DNA from: Rhizoctonia solani
Taxonomy: Eukaryota; Basidiomycota; Agaricomycetes; Cantharellales; Ceratobasidiaceae
Assembly: GCF_016906535.1 (NCBI RefSeq)
Contig: NC_057383.1
Span: forward strand, 310,001 to 374,000
Direction of reading: 5' to 3'
DNA: 64,000 nt
Part shown: piece by piece, positions 34,687 to 47,309 of the stretch
How the letters are laid out: each line of letters opens with the position of its first letter
Position numbering within the stretch: position 1 is the stretch's first letter
Translations under genes and position numbers: made by a program
Notes under the pieces: generated by a model
Told to the model about the DNA's origin: nothing
The model's input: only the letters and a program-made list of their open reading frames with translations
Databases searched by the model: none

Positions 34687-37513
34687 GAGTAAGGGTACCT
34701 TCTGCTGCGCACAAGGACCCCAAGGACTCTGTTTTTGTTTTGGAAATTTGTAATACATCTCAGTCACATAGAAATAAACCCCTGTTCACAATTCCAATCA
34801 CACCAGAGAAACAAGCAGATACTTTAGAAGTCCTGATAGACTCAGGTGCCACATCCTCATTCCTCCACCCTTGTACAGCAGAACTACTCTGCCTACCCTT
34901 AATAGACCTCCCTTCACCCTGCACCATTACCATGCTTGATGGGTTGAGCCCCCAGGCAGGAAAAATCTGGAAAAAGGCAAACTTAACTTTTTCCTTTGAT
35001 GGCAAACAGATGACCAAGACCTTCCTCATATGTAATACAGGGTCTCACACCACTATCTTGGGATTAAAGTGGTTGGATGCCCATAACCTGGAAATCAATT
35101 GGAATATGCACACCCTCACCTTTCCTCACACCCCACCAAAACACATGGCTGTTGCCAAGGAAGAAGAAGCTGACAAGAACCCCCTTGAAGGAGTACCCTT
35201 GGAATACCATCAATATGCTAAGGTATTTGGAGAGGAAGAATTCAACAAGCTTCCCCCTCACTGGCATTACAACATTGGGATTGAACTTACCAAAGATGGA
35301 CCCCTCAACTTGCCCCTCTATAGCATGACAGACGCCAAGTCCTCTACACTCAAGGACTGGCTCAGGGATGAATTGAAAGCTGGAAAAATCCAACCCAGCA
35401 AATCCTCCATCAGTTCACCAGTCATGTTTGTTCCAAAAAAGGATGGTTCCCAAAGGCTAGTTGTTGACTACTGTTGCCTCAATAACCAGACAAAAAAGAA
35501 CGTTTACCCACTGCCCCAACCAGATGATCTTATGGCCCAGCTTGGTGGTGCCAAGGTCTTTACTAAGTTGGATCTGCAATGGGGTTACAACAATGTCCAA
35601 GTAAAGGAAGGCAACAAATGGAAGACCACTTTTTGTACCAAATATGGTCTCTACAAATCACTGGTTATGACGTTTGGCCTAATGTTACAACCTCCTAAAT
35701 TATACCACTGGATTTGCCTGAATTTTCTATTATTTTTAGTATTTTTTACAAACTTGTTACCTTATGTTTTTCAATCACGTGATCTTGGCACTTATTATGC
35801 CAAGATGCTGCGCCAAGATGCCGTGCCAAGGGCGCTTAGGAGAAATCCACGCTTCTGCGCAGCCCACAGCATGCTTCTCATTTGTTGTATGAACTTCTTC
35901 TCTCACACGCACAGACCATGTAAATAGTGCATTCTTGTCTATATATACAGCAGGAAAATTGCTTGGAGACCCCAAGTTGATTTTACCTTGTCTCTTACAC
36001 ATTAGAGAAGGTAGCCAGCCAGCTAAGTAGCCGGCCCTCAGTAGTAACAGTAACACTCACCCCTTTACTTGACCTACCACACCTCCAGGCCTCAGGCCCC
36101 ATTGTCATCAGTAGTTAGTAGTGAGCCGCCTTATGCAGTAGTAGTTAGCCTTAGATAAGTAGATTAGAAAATCAGTGTCTGTATTAGTTACGGCCTTAAG
36201 CGCCTGCCACTAGCAAGTACCCACCTTACAGTGGTGTACAACACCTAACAAATGCCCCTGCTGCCTTCCAGCACTTCATGAACAAACTATTCAAGGACCT
36301 ACTGGACAAATGCGTCATCATCTACTTAGATGACATCCTAATTTACTCAAAGGATGATGCTGCCCATGCTAAGCATGTTCACAAAGTACTCTGCTGGTTA
36401 ATGGATAACCAATTGTTCTGCAAGGCATCAAAATGCGCCTTCCATGTCACTTCTGTGGAATACTTAGGAATCATTGTCTCTGATAAAGGTTTCAGCCTGG
36501 ATAAGCTCAAAATCCAGGCAGTTCAGGAATGGCTGGTGCCCACAAAGGTCAAAGAAGTCCAGTTGTTCTTAGGATTTGCCAACTTCTTATGTTGATTTGT
36601 TGCCAATTTCAGCCACATGGCTAGGCCCTTGCACAATCTAGTCAAGAAGGAAGCACCATGGAAATGGGACACAAAGGAACAGGAAGCCTTCCAAGGGCTG
36701 AAAGATGCCATTACCAATGCACCAGTACTCTGTCATGCAGACCCTGCCAAACCATATTTCCTAGAAACAGATGCATCAGGCGCAGCCTTAGGGTCCATAC
36801 TTAGTCAGCAGCAGGAAGATGGATGTTTACACCCATTAGGATTCCTGTCAGAATCATTCAAGGGAGCGGAGCAGAATTATGATATGCATGATAAGGAACT
36901 ACTTGCAATCATCTGTTCCTTTGAATACTGGCATATATTCCTGGAAGGCACAGCTCATCCAATCACTGTCTTCACAGATCACTGGAACCTGGAATACTGG
37001 AAGGAGTCTAGAACCTTCAACCTCTGCCATGCACAATGGCACCTCCTGCTAGCTGGTTACAACTTCCAGATTGTATATTGCCCTGGCAAACAGTCCAGCA
37101 AGCCAGATGCCTTATCCTGCCAATCTGATCATGCCAATGTTCCTCCTGCCAATCAAACCATGTTACCTGAACCTGTCTTTGCCAACATTGCACTAGTTTT
37201 ACCAGAGAAAGAATTGCAACGCTGCATAGAGTCCAGCCTAGATCAAGACAAGTCCCTAGAGGAAATCCTCCAGTTCCTTCAGAACAAGTCTAAGGCTCTG
37301 CCATCCATCAAATGTGCTTTCAAGGATTATCAGATGGAAGCCAGGCTCCTCTTTTACCAGGGTAGAATAGTGGTCCCAGACATTGGGACCCTACAAACAG
37401 ACCTACTAAGGATATTCCACAATAGTCCCTTAGCAGGCCACCCAGGAAGGCAATGCACACTGGAGCTAGTATCAAGGAACTACTACTGGCCAGGGATCCA
37501 TGCTGACACTTAC
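34687..37513 (+). pseudogene. pol of copy I (protease, RT, RNase H, partial integrase)
   Basis: Protease LIDSGATSSF (about 34838); [12 protein letters not shown] and [11 protein letters not shown] up to 35682, resuming at 36249 after the family B solo LTR with NKLFKDLLD and intact YLDDILIYSK. A TGA at 36593-36595 interrupts ANFL..FVANFSHM. RNase H FLETDASGAALGSIL follows, then integrase N-terminus up to GIHADTY, where it is cut at 37513. It cannot make a functional polyprotein. Confidence 0.85.
35683..36243 (+). mobile_element. Solo LTR, Gypsy family B
   Basis: TGTTACAACC..GTGTACAACA, 561 bp, TSD CCTAA (35678-35682 and 36244-36248), inside the RT coding region of copy I. Confidence 0.9.
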
Positions 37514-38105
37514 TGTTGTAGACACACTTATACCAAGGGAATTTATTCCTATTTTCTCAAATGTAAACAAAGGCAATTGGACTACATTCTCAATCACGTG
37601 ACTTTGGCGCTTATATCATACACTAAGCGCCAAGCCACATCCCCATCTGTGCTTACTCATCATACATAGCCACCTCCACCTGATGACATCATTACAACAT
37701 GTCAGTGACACATATGCATGAGTAAGACCAACTGCAGAACAGGGTTCTTATTTGATACAGTATTGCATATGTTGTATTTGTAATTAGCTCTCCCTTGTAA
37801 TATATAAGGAGGCAAACCAACCATGGTAACACCCAGGTTGATTACCTCTTGTTGCATCCACTCAGTGTACAAGGGCCTTATAGCCCAGTAAATACTTAGT
37901 TAGTTACTTAGATAGCTCTACACTGCCTTAAGCAGCCTTGCCACTGTACTTAGATAGCTTGTCACTGCCATAAGTGGTCTTGTTGTTGTAGGATAGTTGC
38001 TTGCTGCCGTAGTTAGGACCATTGTTGCCTTAAGCAACCTATTTTCTATTGTAACCCACAGCCACAAGTGCCATCCCCTTGATGTCCCACTAGACATCTA
38101 GGACA
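37514..38105 (+). mobile_element. 5' LTR and leader of a further family A copy (VI)
   Basis: 592 bp, TGTTGTAGACACACTT..CTAGGACA, followed by the family primer site AGGTAATTGACCT at 38108-38120 and the family leader up to 38261. It pairs with its LTR motif AGGTTGATTACCT only with two G-U pairs. No gag or pol of this copy follows; the leader is broken by the palindromic element at 38264. Confidence 0.75.
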
Positions 38106-38263
38106 CTAGGTAATTGACCTTATGTTAGTTGCAAACCGTTCTGCACCCCTACCACTAAGTATCAACAAACAAGAAGGATACCTGTACTAGCACAAGCAAA
38201 ATCACGTGATTGGGGCTACCTTGCAGGGCAGAATAATCAAAAGTCCTCCACCCCCACGTAGTA

Positions 38264-41065
38264 CACTGAGCAGCAAAAGTATTGCAGGTCAGGAGAGGTC
38301 AAAAGTTTACTTCCATTGCTGAGCAGCCAATCAGTGAATCCCATCTAAATTATACTGACACATGTGGCCATTGTGACACTATGCTGTAGCACAATATCTT
38401 ACAAATCCATCAAGAACTGAGCTCACAGCCCCACTTTTGCTATAATGCAACCTGCAAAACTTTTGCTGATTGTGTTGAGCATCTTACAAATCTGCACATA
38501 ACTGATTATGCAGTTCAGTACAAGTTCTGGTTTTTTGCATGCACATTCCCAGTTATATGGGCCATTGCTGGACAGAGTATCAGCTTGTTCCACCCATTAG
38601 GGACTGTGTAACAGAACTGTCTTCTCAGGGCCAGTAAAAGAAACTCCAAATTGCAGTTGCATTGCACTCAAGGCACTGTGTGGGCTGGAATTGCTATAGG
38701 GTATTTCAGGTGACTGCTGGTACTGTTATGTATCACACAATTTTGCATTCACAGCTCACCATCCACAATAATCTGTATATATCTGACTTTCTGATTTAAT
38801 GGCCATTGACTCCTATTTTCCATTATTCCTGTCATTACTCTATGTAACGCTCATATTGACTGTATGTGTTACATATCGTTCAATAGAGCTCCTTCCGCTC
38901 GTTCTAACGCTGCCTGTCACGTGCTCATACGATAAGATCTCATGGAGATATTAGCTTCACAAGATTCTATCTATGTGGCTCAAGTACCTTACTAATCATT
39001 ATATTTATATCTTTACATCTAGCTCATCACATGACTAGCTCTAACTTGGGAAATGAACCTTATTCCTAGCTTAGTTGAGTCATACCTCTCATGAGATTAC
39101 TAAGGTTCTCCTTATCTAGTAATTTCTAGTGGCACTGCGAATCCTGCTTATGAGTCATTCTGCTTGCCACCAGAATGACTCACACTAATGACTCACTCTA
39201 AGTGCTCATTGGCTGCCAAGCATTTCTTGATAGACTGAGTCATGTATTTAGATGTTTCTATTTTTAACTAATTGCAGTTCAACCCAAGAGCAGTCACATT
39301 CCATCCTAGTCATATCTGTGCCTTCCCACCCACCAATCAAAGTCTTAGGAAGCACAGTCCTAAGCAAGTCATATTCATACTCTGACTAGGTGAATGACTC
39401 AGTAACCTTGCCACTCTAGGGTATAAAAGGGGACTCTTGCATACCCTTGGAGGGCACCCTTCACTCTTACCACTCACTGTTACTGTTGACTGTCACTCTT
39501 GGGTTTGGGCTTGCCCCCCTCAATTGTGTGATATATTGTGCCTCAAGATTTCAAATAACTTAAACTTGTATAAGTGGATCTCCCAAGTACCCATAGTGTG
39601 GAAAGGTTGTAGACCTGATACAGAGTTCTTAGGTTAAGTGAACAGAAGGCAATCATCCTTAAAGAAGGATATATACTAAGTAACCAGTTAGTTCCTGCAA
39701 CTAGGAGTGAAACTTACATAACTATCTCTGCCAAAGGGAACCTGAGCCAGTACTCTTGCTCTTACAGAAATACTTACTAAGACACTTTACACTGAGAAAG
39801 GATATATCTGTAGTTGATTGTATTCAAAATAACTAGACCCAGAGAACCCTAAAGAAGCTACTTCTTTACTTAGCTTGGAAATTGGGAAATCTTCCAACAC
39901 AGACTCTGCTCAGCACCAGAGTCTCAACCTCTTTTCCCCCAATTTACAACAGGTACCCAGTGAAACAGTTTCCATGACCTTCCCATACCTGGGACTGGCA
40001 ATATAAGAGATTGCAGTGGGTTGGGCTGTATGAGCTGAAAATTGAAATGCCACTCATGAGCTGGAATCCAAGCCTGATGACATAGAACTTCTAGCAGTAG
40101 CAGACACAGGTCAAGGGTATGCTGAGATCAGTTATCTAGGGCAGCAGTGATGTGTACAGAAAGATAGCATGCAGTATACACAGAAATTGCAGCCAATGGG
40201 TGGGGTCTCAAATTGAACATGTTCCAACTCTGTGATTGTCAATCAGGGAACAGCCAGTTTTCCATCATAAGGTCTGTCTTAGAGGAACCTTCTAATGTAT
40301 GAGTTTCAACCTTTTCCAATTCACAATCACAGAGTTAGAACATGTTCAATTTGAGACCCCACCCATTGGCTGCAATTTCTGTGTATACTGCATGCTATCT
40401 TTCTGTACACATCACTGCTGCCCTAGATAACTGATCTCAGCATACCCTTGACCTGTGTCTGCTACTGCTAGAAGTTCTATGTCATCAGGCTTGGATTCCA
40501 GCTCATGAGTGGCATTTCAATTTTCAGCTCATACAGCCCAACCCACTGCAATCTCTTATATTGCCAGTCCCAGGTATGGGAAGGTCATGGAAACTGTTTC
40601 ACTGGGTACCAGCAGTCACCTGAAATACCCTATAGCAATTCCAGCCCACACAGTGCCTTGAGTGCAATGCAACTGCAATTTGGAGTTTCTTTTACTGGCC
40701 CTGAGAAGACAGTTCTGTTACACAGTCCCTAATGGGTGGAACAAGCTGATACTCTGTCCAGCAATGGCCCATATAACTGGGAATGTGCATGCAAAAAACC
40801 AGAACTTGTACTGAACTGCATAATCAGTTATGTGCAGATTTGTAAGATGCTCAACACAATCAGCAAAAGTTTTGCAGGTTGCATTATAGCAAAAGTGGGG
40901 CTGTGAGCTCAGTTCTTGATGGATTTGTAAGATATTGTGCTAAAGCATAGTGTTACAATGGCCACATGTGTCAGTATAATTTAGATGGGATTCACTGATT
41001 GGCTGCTCAGCAATGGAGGTAAACTTTTGACCTCTCCTGACCTGCAATACTTTTGCTGCTCAGTG
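38264..41065. mobile_element. TA-flanked giant palindrome (743-bp arms), interrupted
   Basis: The ends are CACTGAGCAGCAAAAG and CTTTTGCTGCTCAGTG, each flanked by TA (38262-38263 and 41066-41067). Removing the solo LTR 38724-39951 and one TSD leaves 1569 bp. The arms are 38264-38723 plus 39957-40239 against 40323-41065, both exactly 743 bp, with an 83-bp loop and few mismatches seen. TA duplication and CAGTG-type ends are typical of Tc1/mariner-derived MITEs. No transposase is encoded. It would form a very long hairpin if transcribed. Confidence 0.85.
38724..39951 (+). mobile_element. Solo LTR type R7 (1228 bp)
   Basis: TGTTATGTATCACAC..TTTACAACA with TSD GGTAC (38719-38723 and 39952-39956), inserted in the left arm of the palindrome. 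A GGGTATAAAAGGGG promoter box lies near 39420. Confidence 0.9.
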
Positions 41066-41067
41066 TA

Positions 41068-41796
41068 CCTTTGGGACTGTTTACTCCAAGGATGAAACAC
41101 TTAGCCTTGGGACATCCAAGGACCCACACAGGTAAATACTGCCTTGGGGCAAATATTAGGATCTGTTGTTTGTTTACTATGTACCAAAGTATTGGCTCCC
41201 TCAAGTGTTTCAGTTGCCACATGTACCTCCTGTACCCCCTCTTGGTATCAATCATGTATATACTTGTTTGTGTGCCTTCTCAGGGTATAAAAGGACCCTG
41301 TGAAGACGCTTCTAATGCATCCTACTATCCTACTTTTACTCTTATATATTGACATATACACACAAGCCTTTAACAGCTTATCTGCGCATTTACTTTAGTG
41401 ATTGACTCACTGTAAATAGCATAGGAGGTTATTTGGTGCACTAAGACCATAGGCCAGTCCCAACAGACACAGGGTAACCTATTAGTGTACTTACTGCAAC
41501 CCTGTGCCCCTTGACTGTCACAGTTGTTGAGTTCAACATTGAGTATAGTGCAACAATACTGTAAGGATTGTTGTGATTGAGTGATAGTGTTTCAATCCAC
41601 CATACCCCTTATATTGTAGATAGCTTTATCTGCAATATCTCATAAATCCTAGATATATTTTAGGTAAACCCCATAAGTCTTAAGTCTTACTTGAGCATAT
41701 ATAAGTCCTATACTTATTAGGCAAGTCCTATAAACCCTGTACATTAGTCAGGTAACCCCTTTCCCTAAGGTACTATCCCAGAGACCTTAAGTATAC
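41068..41796. other. Unassigned repeat-like DNA with a TATA box
   Basis: Lies between the palindrome and copy II and continues after copy II at 63850. It contains GGGTATAAAAGGACCC near 41284, like the promoter of the R7 LTR, so it may be part of another LTR or element leader. No coding sequence found. Confidence 0.4.
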
Positions 41797-41801
41797 CTAC
41801 C

Positions 41802-42371
41802 TGTTGTAGACACAATTGATACCATGGAATTTATTCCAGATTTCTCAAATTTGAACAAAGTCAAACAAACAACATTTCTAATCACATGACTCCAGCGCTT
41901 ATATCATATGCTAAGCGCCAAGCCACATCCCCATCTGCGCTTAATCAGCATACATAGCCACCTCCACCTATGACATCATCATGACACATCAGTGACATGT
42001 ATGCATGAGTAAGGCCAACTGCAGAGCAGGGTTCTTATTGGTTCTAGTTTTGCATATTATGTATTTGTAAATAGATCACCTCTGTAATATATAAGGAGGC
42101 CAACCAACCATGGTAACACCCAGGTTGATTACCTCTTGTTGCATCAACACATTGTACAAGGGCCTTACAGCCCAGTAAGTTACTTAGTTACATGCCTTAA
42201 GCATTGGTCTTGCTTTACATACATAGCTTGCCACCGCCTTATAGCATGTGGTCATTGTAGTTAGATAGTTCATTGTTGTAGGTAGTCCCCCACTGCCTTA
42301 TGTGGTTTTACTTAGTTACATACGGCCACAAGCACCTGCTGCCTCAACACCCCTTACAGACATCTAGGAAA
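41802..42371 (+). repeat. 5' LTR of copy II
   Basis: 570 bp; the terminal CA has mutated to AA (CTAGGAAA). The self-primer motif AGGTTGATTACCT is at 42122-42134. Confidence 0.85.
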
Positions 42372-42373
42372 CT

Positions 42374-42386
42374 AGGTAATCAACCT
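42374..42386 (+). promoter_or_regulatory. Primer-binding site of copy II
   Basis: AGGTAATCAACCT, the exact reverse complement of 42122-42134 in its own LTR. Confidence 0.8.
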
Positions 42387-42847
42387 TAAGTTGGTTGCAA
42401 ACTGTGCCCACAAAGCACACCCCACTCAGACTCAACAAACAAGAAGGTCCCCTGTACTAGCACAAGGGAAATCAGGTGATTGGACTTGCCTTTTGCTGTT
42501 AATAATCAAACCAGCATTGGTCCCACCTAGTACCAAATTGCTACAAGGCAGACAGATTCTAATTGTCTGTGTACCACTGGTCACTGCACCATTTGTCAGC
42601 AGAACTAGTCAGCAGATCCACCCGCTTGCAGAAAACCCATTCCACATCACACCCATACACGGCAGTTGATTGGTCAATAGGGGCTGTCCAATGCTAGGCA
42701 GTTGACACAAGTTCTTAGTGCCAGAACAATAAAGCAACCCATAAGTCCTGATATAGGCACACCTGGCTACTAGGCCATCCATCTCCCCCACTTTGCCCAT
42801 CATTACCTCCTGCACCCCCTCTTGCACTTCCTCTTGCGCCTCCCAGT

Positions 42848-43419
42848 TGTCGTACTCCACTGTAAGGTGGGTACGCGCTGGTGAAGGTGGGCGCTTGTGG
42901 CCGTACTACTACTCTAGCTTATGTAATCTAACTATCTAGGCTAACTACTAACTAACTAGGTCGCTTATGGCGACGACTAACTATCTACTGATAACGCAAG
43001 GGGGCCTTAGGCCTGGAGGTGTGGTGAGTGAGGTAAGGGGGTGATGCATTAGCAGAACTACTGGGGGGCCGGCTTACTTAGCTGGCTGATGCCTCCTCAA
43101 TGGATATGAGACAAGGTAAAATTGACTTGGTGTTTCCAAGCAATTTCCCTGCTGTATATATAGACAACGCACACTATCTACATGGTCTGTGCATGTGAGA
43201 GAAAGAAGTATAGAAGACAAATGAGAAGCGTGCTGCGGGCTGCGCAGAAGCGTGGATTTCTCCTAAGCGCCCTTGGCACGGCATCTCGGCGCGGCATCTC
43301 GGCATAATAAGCGCCGAGATCACGTGATTGAAGAACATAAGATATCAAGTCCGTAAAAAATACTAAAAATAATAGAAAATTTGTCCGATTCTGATGGTAT
43401 AGATAAGGAGGTTATAACA
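42848..43419 (-). mobile_element. Solo LTR, Gypsy family B
   Basis: TGTCGTACTCC..GGTTATAACA, 572 bp, TSD CCAGT (42843-42847 and 43420-43424), in the leader of copy II. Confidence 0.9.
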
Positions 43420-43462
43420 CCAGTGCACTGCTTCCCACCAAGGCTGCTCTTATCCTCATGAG

Positions 43463-44748
43463 ATGGCAACCCACTCCCAGAGCTCTGCTTGTCCCCTGTC
43501 CCCTCTCAATCAAGGAGAGCTGGGACCCACTATTCCAGCAGCTGCCGATGAGCTCAGAAGCCTCAAACCTGAAGTCTTTGGGGAGGTGTCCCTCAGCTGC
43601 GCAATCTCCCTCATCCTGGGATTGCAAAATCAAGTCCTCTGGCTTGAGCAGGAACTCAAGGAAACCAAGGAAGCCACAAAGGAAGCCCAAGACTGGATGG
43701 GTGCAGTTGACCAAGCCCTCACTTGCATTGAGGCTAGGGGTGGAGCCCCACAAACACCAGAAGACTGGAAACCTCTGGCAGTCAAGGCCACACCCAGGCC
43801 CATATCAAAAACCAACCCTCTACCAGCGCCTAGCGTGCCCCTTGTTGCCTGGGCTAATCCCTCCAAAGCTCCCCCCACCTTTGCACAGCCAACTCCTGTC
43901 CAGGCCCCCTGCAAGGCTATACTCCCCCTCCACCTTTGCCTATCAAACTCTGTTCCCCCCAAGTCCCCCAACCAGTGGCCCCTATAGCCACATATCAACC
44001 CCTGGTTAAGGTAGATCACCCTGACACCTATACTGGGAAACTAGGGAACAAAGCCTGCCAGTGGCTCACACAAATGCTGGCATGGGTACGTCTGAATCAA
44101 CAGATGTTCCCCATGGATCAGGAGGTCCTGTCCTTCCTCCAAATGAACATGAAGGATGTGGCAGGAGCCTGGGCTCATCCCCACCTCAATCAACTTGGGT
44201 CCCACAGGGCCCTGATTCAAACAGTTGACAATTTCAGGACGGAGTTTCTGGCTGCATTTGGTAACCCAGATGCCACACAAGCTGCCAAGCGGCAAATCAC
44301 CCACCTTGCTCAGACAGGCACCTGTGCTGAGTACATCACAAAATTCAGGACCATTGCCATGGACCTGGATTGGAACAACACTGCCCTCTGTGGGCAATTT
44401 GCACATGGCCTCCACTGGGAGGTCAGCTGCCTCATTGCCACTTGTGAGCAGCGCCCTACCACCCTCCTCAAGCTGCAGAATGCAGCTCTGGTCATCAACA
44501 ACGCCCTCCAAGAGGAGCGTGCCAGCCACCTGCCAAAGGGTAATAAGTCTGGCCCTCCCAACACTACCCCCAACAGGGGGGCAAGTACCAGCCAACAGGC
44601 CACCAGACCAGGGTGCATATCCAGCAATCCCAACTTTGTCTCCAAGGAGGAGCAAAACTGCCGCAGGGCTGAAGGCCTCTGCATCAAATGCAGAAAGGCA
44701 GGCCACAAATTTGCGGAATGGTGCACTGGCTGGAAAGCCACGCCTTAG
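43463..44748 (+). pseudogene. gag of copy II, frameshifted
   Basis: ATG 43463 begins MATHSQSSACPLSPLNQG; this frame stops at 43985-43987, while the capsid and knuckle continue from about 43950 in another frame (TYTGKLGNKACQWLTQML). The knuckle reads CIKCRKAGHKFAEW, with the last Cys displaced by one residue, so zinc binding is doubtful. Confidence 0.8.
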
Positions 44749-44804
44749 GAGGAAGGGATCAAGAAAGAAGCTGCCAAGATTGGCAAAGAGTCTGGACCTG
44801 AATT

Positions 44805-44811
44805 GGGAAAA
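44805..44811 (+). promoter_or_regulatory. GGGAAAA slippery site, copy II gag-pol
   Basis: Same position and frame as in copies I and III (G GGA AAA GAC TAA). Confidence 0.5.
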
Positions 44812-46238
44812 GACTAAGGGTACCTGCTGCTGCGCGCAAGGACCCTAAGGATTCTGGTTTTGTTTTGGAATTTTGTAATATATTGCAGTCACATAGAAAT
44901 ACACCCCTGTTCACAATTCCAATCAAACCAGAGAAACAAGCAGACACATTAGAAGTCCTGATAGACTCAGGTGCCACATTGTCATTCCTTCACCCTTGTA
45001 CCATGGAATCACTCTGCCTTCCTCTAATAGATCTACCTACCCCCCAAACTGTTACTATGCTTGATGGGTCAAGCCCCCAGGCTGGCAAAATCTGGAAGAA
45101 GGCTAATCTAACCTTCTCCCTTGATGGCAAACATATGACTGAGACATTCCTAATCTGCAATACAGGGCCTCATGCCTCTATCTTGGGATTGAAATTGCTA
45201 GACACCCATAATCCAGAAATTGACTGGAACACGCGTACCCTTACCTTCCCCCATGCACCACTGGAACATGCGGCTATTGCTGAGGAGGAGGAAGCCAACA
45301 AGAACCCCCTTGAAGGAGTACCCCCAGAATACCATCAGTACACCAAGGTATTTGGGGAGGAAGAATTCAACAAGCTTCCCCCACACCAGCACTATGACAT
45401 TGGGATCAAACTTACCAAGGACAGGCCCCTCAACTTGCCCCTTTATAGCATGACCAATGCCAAATCTGCCACACTCAAAGATTGGCTCAGGGATGAACTC
45501 AAGGCTGGGAAAATCCGTCCCAGCAAATGATCCATCAGCTCCCCTGTCATGTTTGTTCCTAAAAAGGATGGCTCCCAATGCTTGGTAGTTGATTACTGTT
45601 GCCTCAACAACTGGACTAAGAAAAATGTTTATCTGCTACCCTGTCCAGATAACCTCATGGCCCAGCTCCATGGTGCCAAGGTCTTTACTAAATTGGATCT
45701 ACAATGGGGTTACAACAATGTCCAAGTTAAGGAAGGTGATGAATGGAAAACTGCCTTCCGCACCAAGTACGGCCTCTACAAGTCCCTTGTTATGACCTTT
45801 GGCCTGACCAAGGCACCCGCTGCATTCCAGCACTTTATGAACAAATTATTCAAGGACCTGCTTGACATTTGTGTGATCATCTACCTCATTGACATTCTGA
45901 TCTACTCCAAAAACAACGTCAATCACACCAAACACATTCACAAAGTACTCTGAAGGCTGATGGAGAACCAGCTGTTCTGCAAGGCATCAAAGTGTACCTT
46001 CCACGTCACCTCAGTGGAATACTTGGGGATCATTGTCTTGGATAAAGGTTTTAGTCTGGATAAGTGTTGTACACCACTGTAAGGTGGGTACACGCTGGTA
46101 AAGGTGGGCGCTTAAGGCCATACTACTACAAGCAACATGTATGTAATCTAACTATTAGGCTATACTAAGGCTGCGTAAGGCAACTGTCTACTCCTATACT
46201 ACTGACAAGGGGGCCTTAGGCCTGGGAGGTGTGATAGG

Positions 46239-46821
46239 TGTTGTAGACACACTCAATGCCAGGGAATTTATTCCCATTTTCTCAAATTTAAACAAAGGCA
46301 AACGGACAACATTTTCAATCACGTGACTCCGGCACTTATATCATACAATAAGCGCCAAGCCACGTCCCCATCCGCGCTTACTCATCACACAAGCCACCTC
46401 CACATATGACATCACCATGACACGTCAGTGACACATATGCATGAGTAAAGGCCGACTGCGGAGCGGGGTTCTTATTTGATACGGTATTGGATATAGTACA
46501 TTTGTAATTAGCTAGCTTGTAGAATATATAAGGAGGCCAACCAACCATGGTAACACCCAGGTTGATTACCTCTTGTTGCATCCCACAACTGTACAAGGGC
46601 CTTACAGCCCAGCAATCCCACTTAGTTAACTCAGTCTACACCGCCTTAAGCGGCCTCTGTGTTGTACTTACATAGTTTGCCAACACCCATACGGCCTTGG
46701 TCATTGTAGTATAGCTGGTTGTTGTTGTAGGATAGCTTGCCACCGCCTTAAGCGGTTTCTACTTAGATACATCCGGCCGCAAGCGCCCTCCCCCTCAACG
46801 TCCTTACAGATGTCTAGGACA
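46239..46821 (+). repeat. 5' LTR of copy III
   Basis: 583 bp; differs from the 3' LTR at about eight to ten positions, mainly transitions. TATA box AATATATAAGG at 46523-46533; self-primer motif at 46559-46571. Confidence 0.9.
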
Positions 46822-46823
46822 CT

Positions 46824-46836
46824 AGGTAATCAACCT
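46824..46836 (+). promoter_or_regulatory. Primer-binding site of copy III
   Basis: AGGTAATCAACCT, 2 nt after the LTR, the exact reverse complement of 46559-46571. Confidence 0.8.
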
Positions 46837-47309
46837 TAAGTCGGTTGCAAACCGTGCCCACCAACACCCACCACACTTAGCTCAACAACGAGAAGGAACC
46901 CTGTACTAGCACAAGGGAAATACCGGAGATTGGGATTGCCTTTTGCTGTTAATAATCAAACCAGCGTTGTCCCCTCCTAGTACCAAATTGCTATAAGGCA
47001 GGAATTCCCTATCGCCCGCATACCTCCGGTCGCCGCACCTTTTACCAGCGGACCTAGACAGCCAATACACCCGCTTGCAGAAATTGGGTTCTACATCACG
47101 CCCGCCCACGGCTGTGATTAGTAATTCCTACTGTTCAACGCTAGGTTGTTTGACGCAAGGTCTTAGCAATTGAGTAATAAAGCGCTCATAAGTCCTGATA
47201 TAGGCACCTACTAGTAACCCCCCCCACTTCCACCATTCTCTCTTGCACCCCCACGCGCTCCTCCTCGAGGGCCTCATCACACGCTGGCCGCTCCTACCCC
47301 CAACCGTCA

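Larger units (their letters stand above)
25810..34692 (+). pseudogene. gag of copy I, split by copy IV and frameshifted
   Basis: ATG 25810 starts MATCSRTTSQAQSPFDQGYMEPQ; after copy IV the frame resumes at 33419 (VELGKVSLECITCLLLGLLG). A frameshift near 33720, a stop at 34067 and another shift near 34480 break it. The CCHC knuckle CIKCSKMGHKFAEC (about 34553-34593) is intact. GGGAAAA precedes the stop at 34680-34686. Gag forms the particle that packages element RNA. Confidence 0.8.
24747..37513 (+). mobile_element. Gypsy copy I (family A), 3' truncated, holds nested elements
   Basis: 5' LTR 24747-25326, primer site 25329-25341, leader, gag from 25810, pol from 34687. It lacks the C-terminal part of integrase, the chromodomain and the 3' LTR, because a different family A LTR abuts at 37514. 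Nested in it are copy IV (25889-33413) and a family B solo LTR (35683-36243). Confidence 0.85.

Noticed and set aside
38264..41065. CRISPR-like or tandem repeat array
   Set aside because: The structure is one inverted repeat with a single loop, not direct repeats with spacers.
46378..46596. 72-codon minus frame repeated at 51398-51616
   Set aside because: Antisense of the family A LTR promoter region in both LTRs of copy III.
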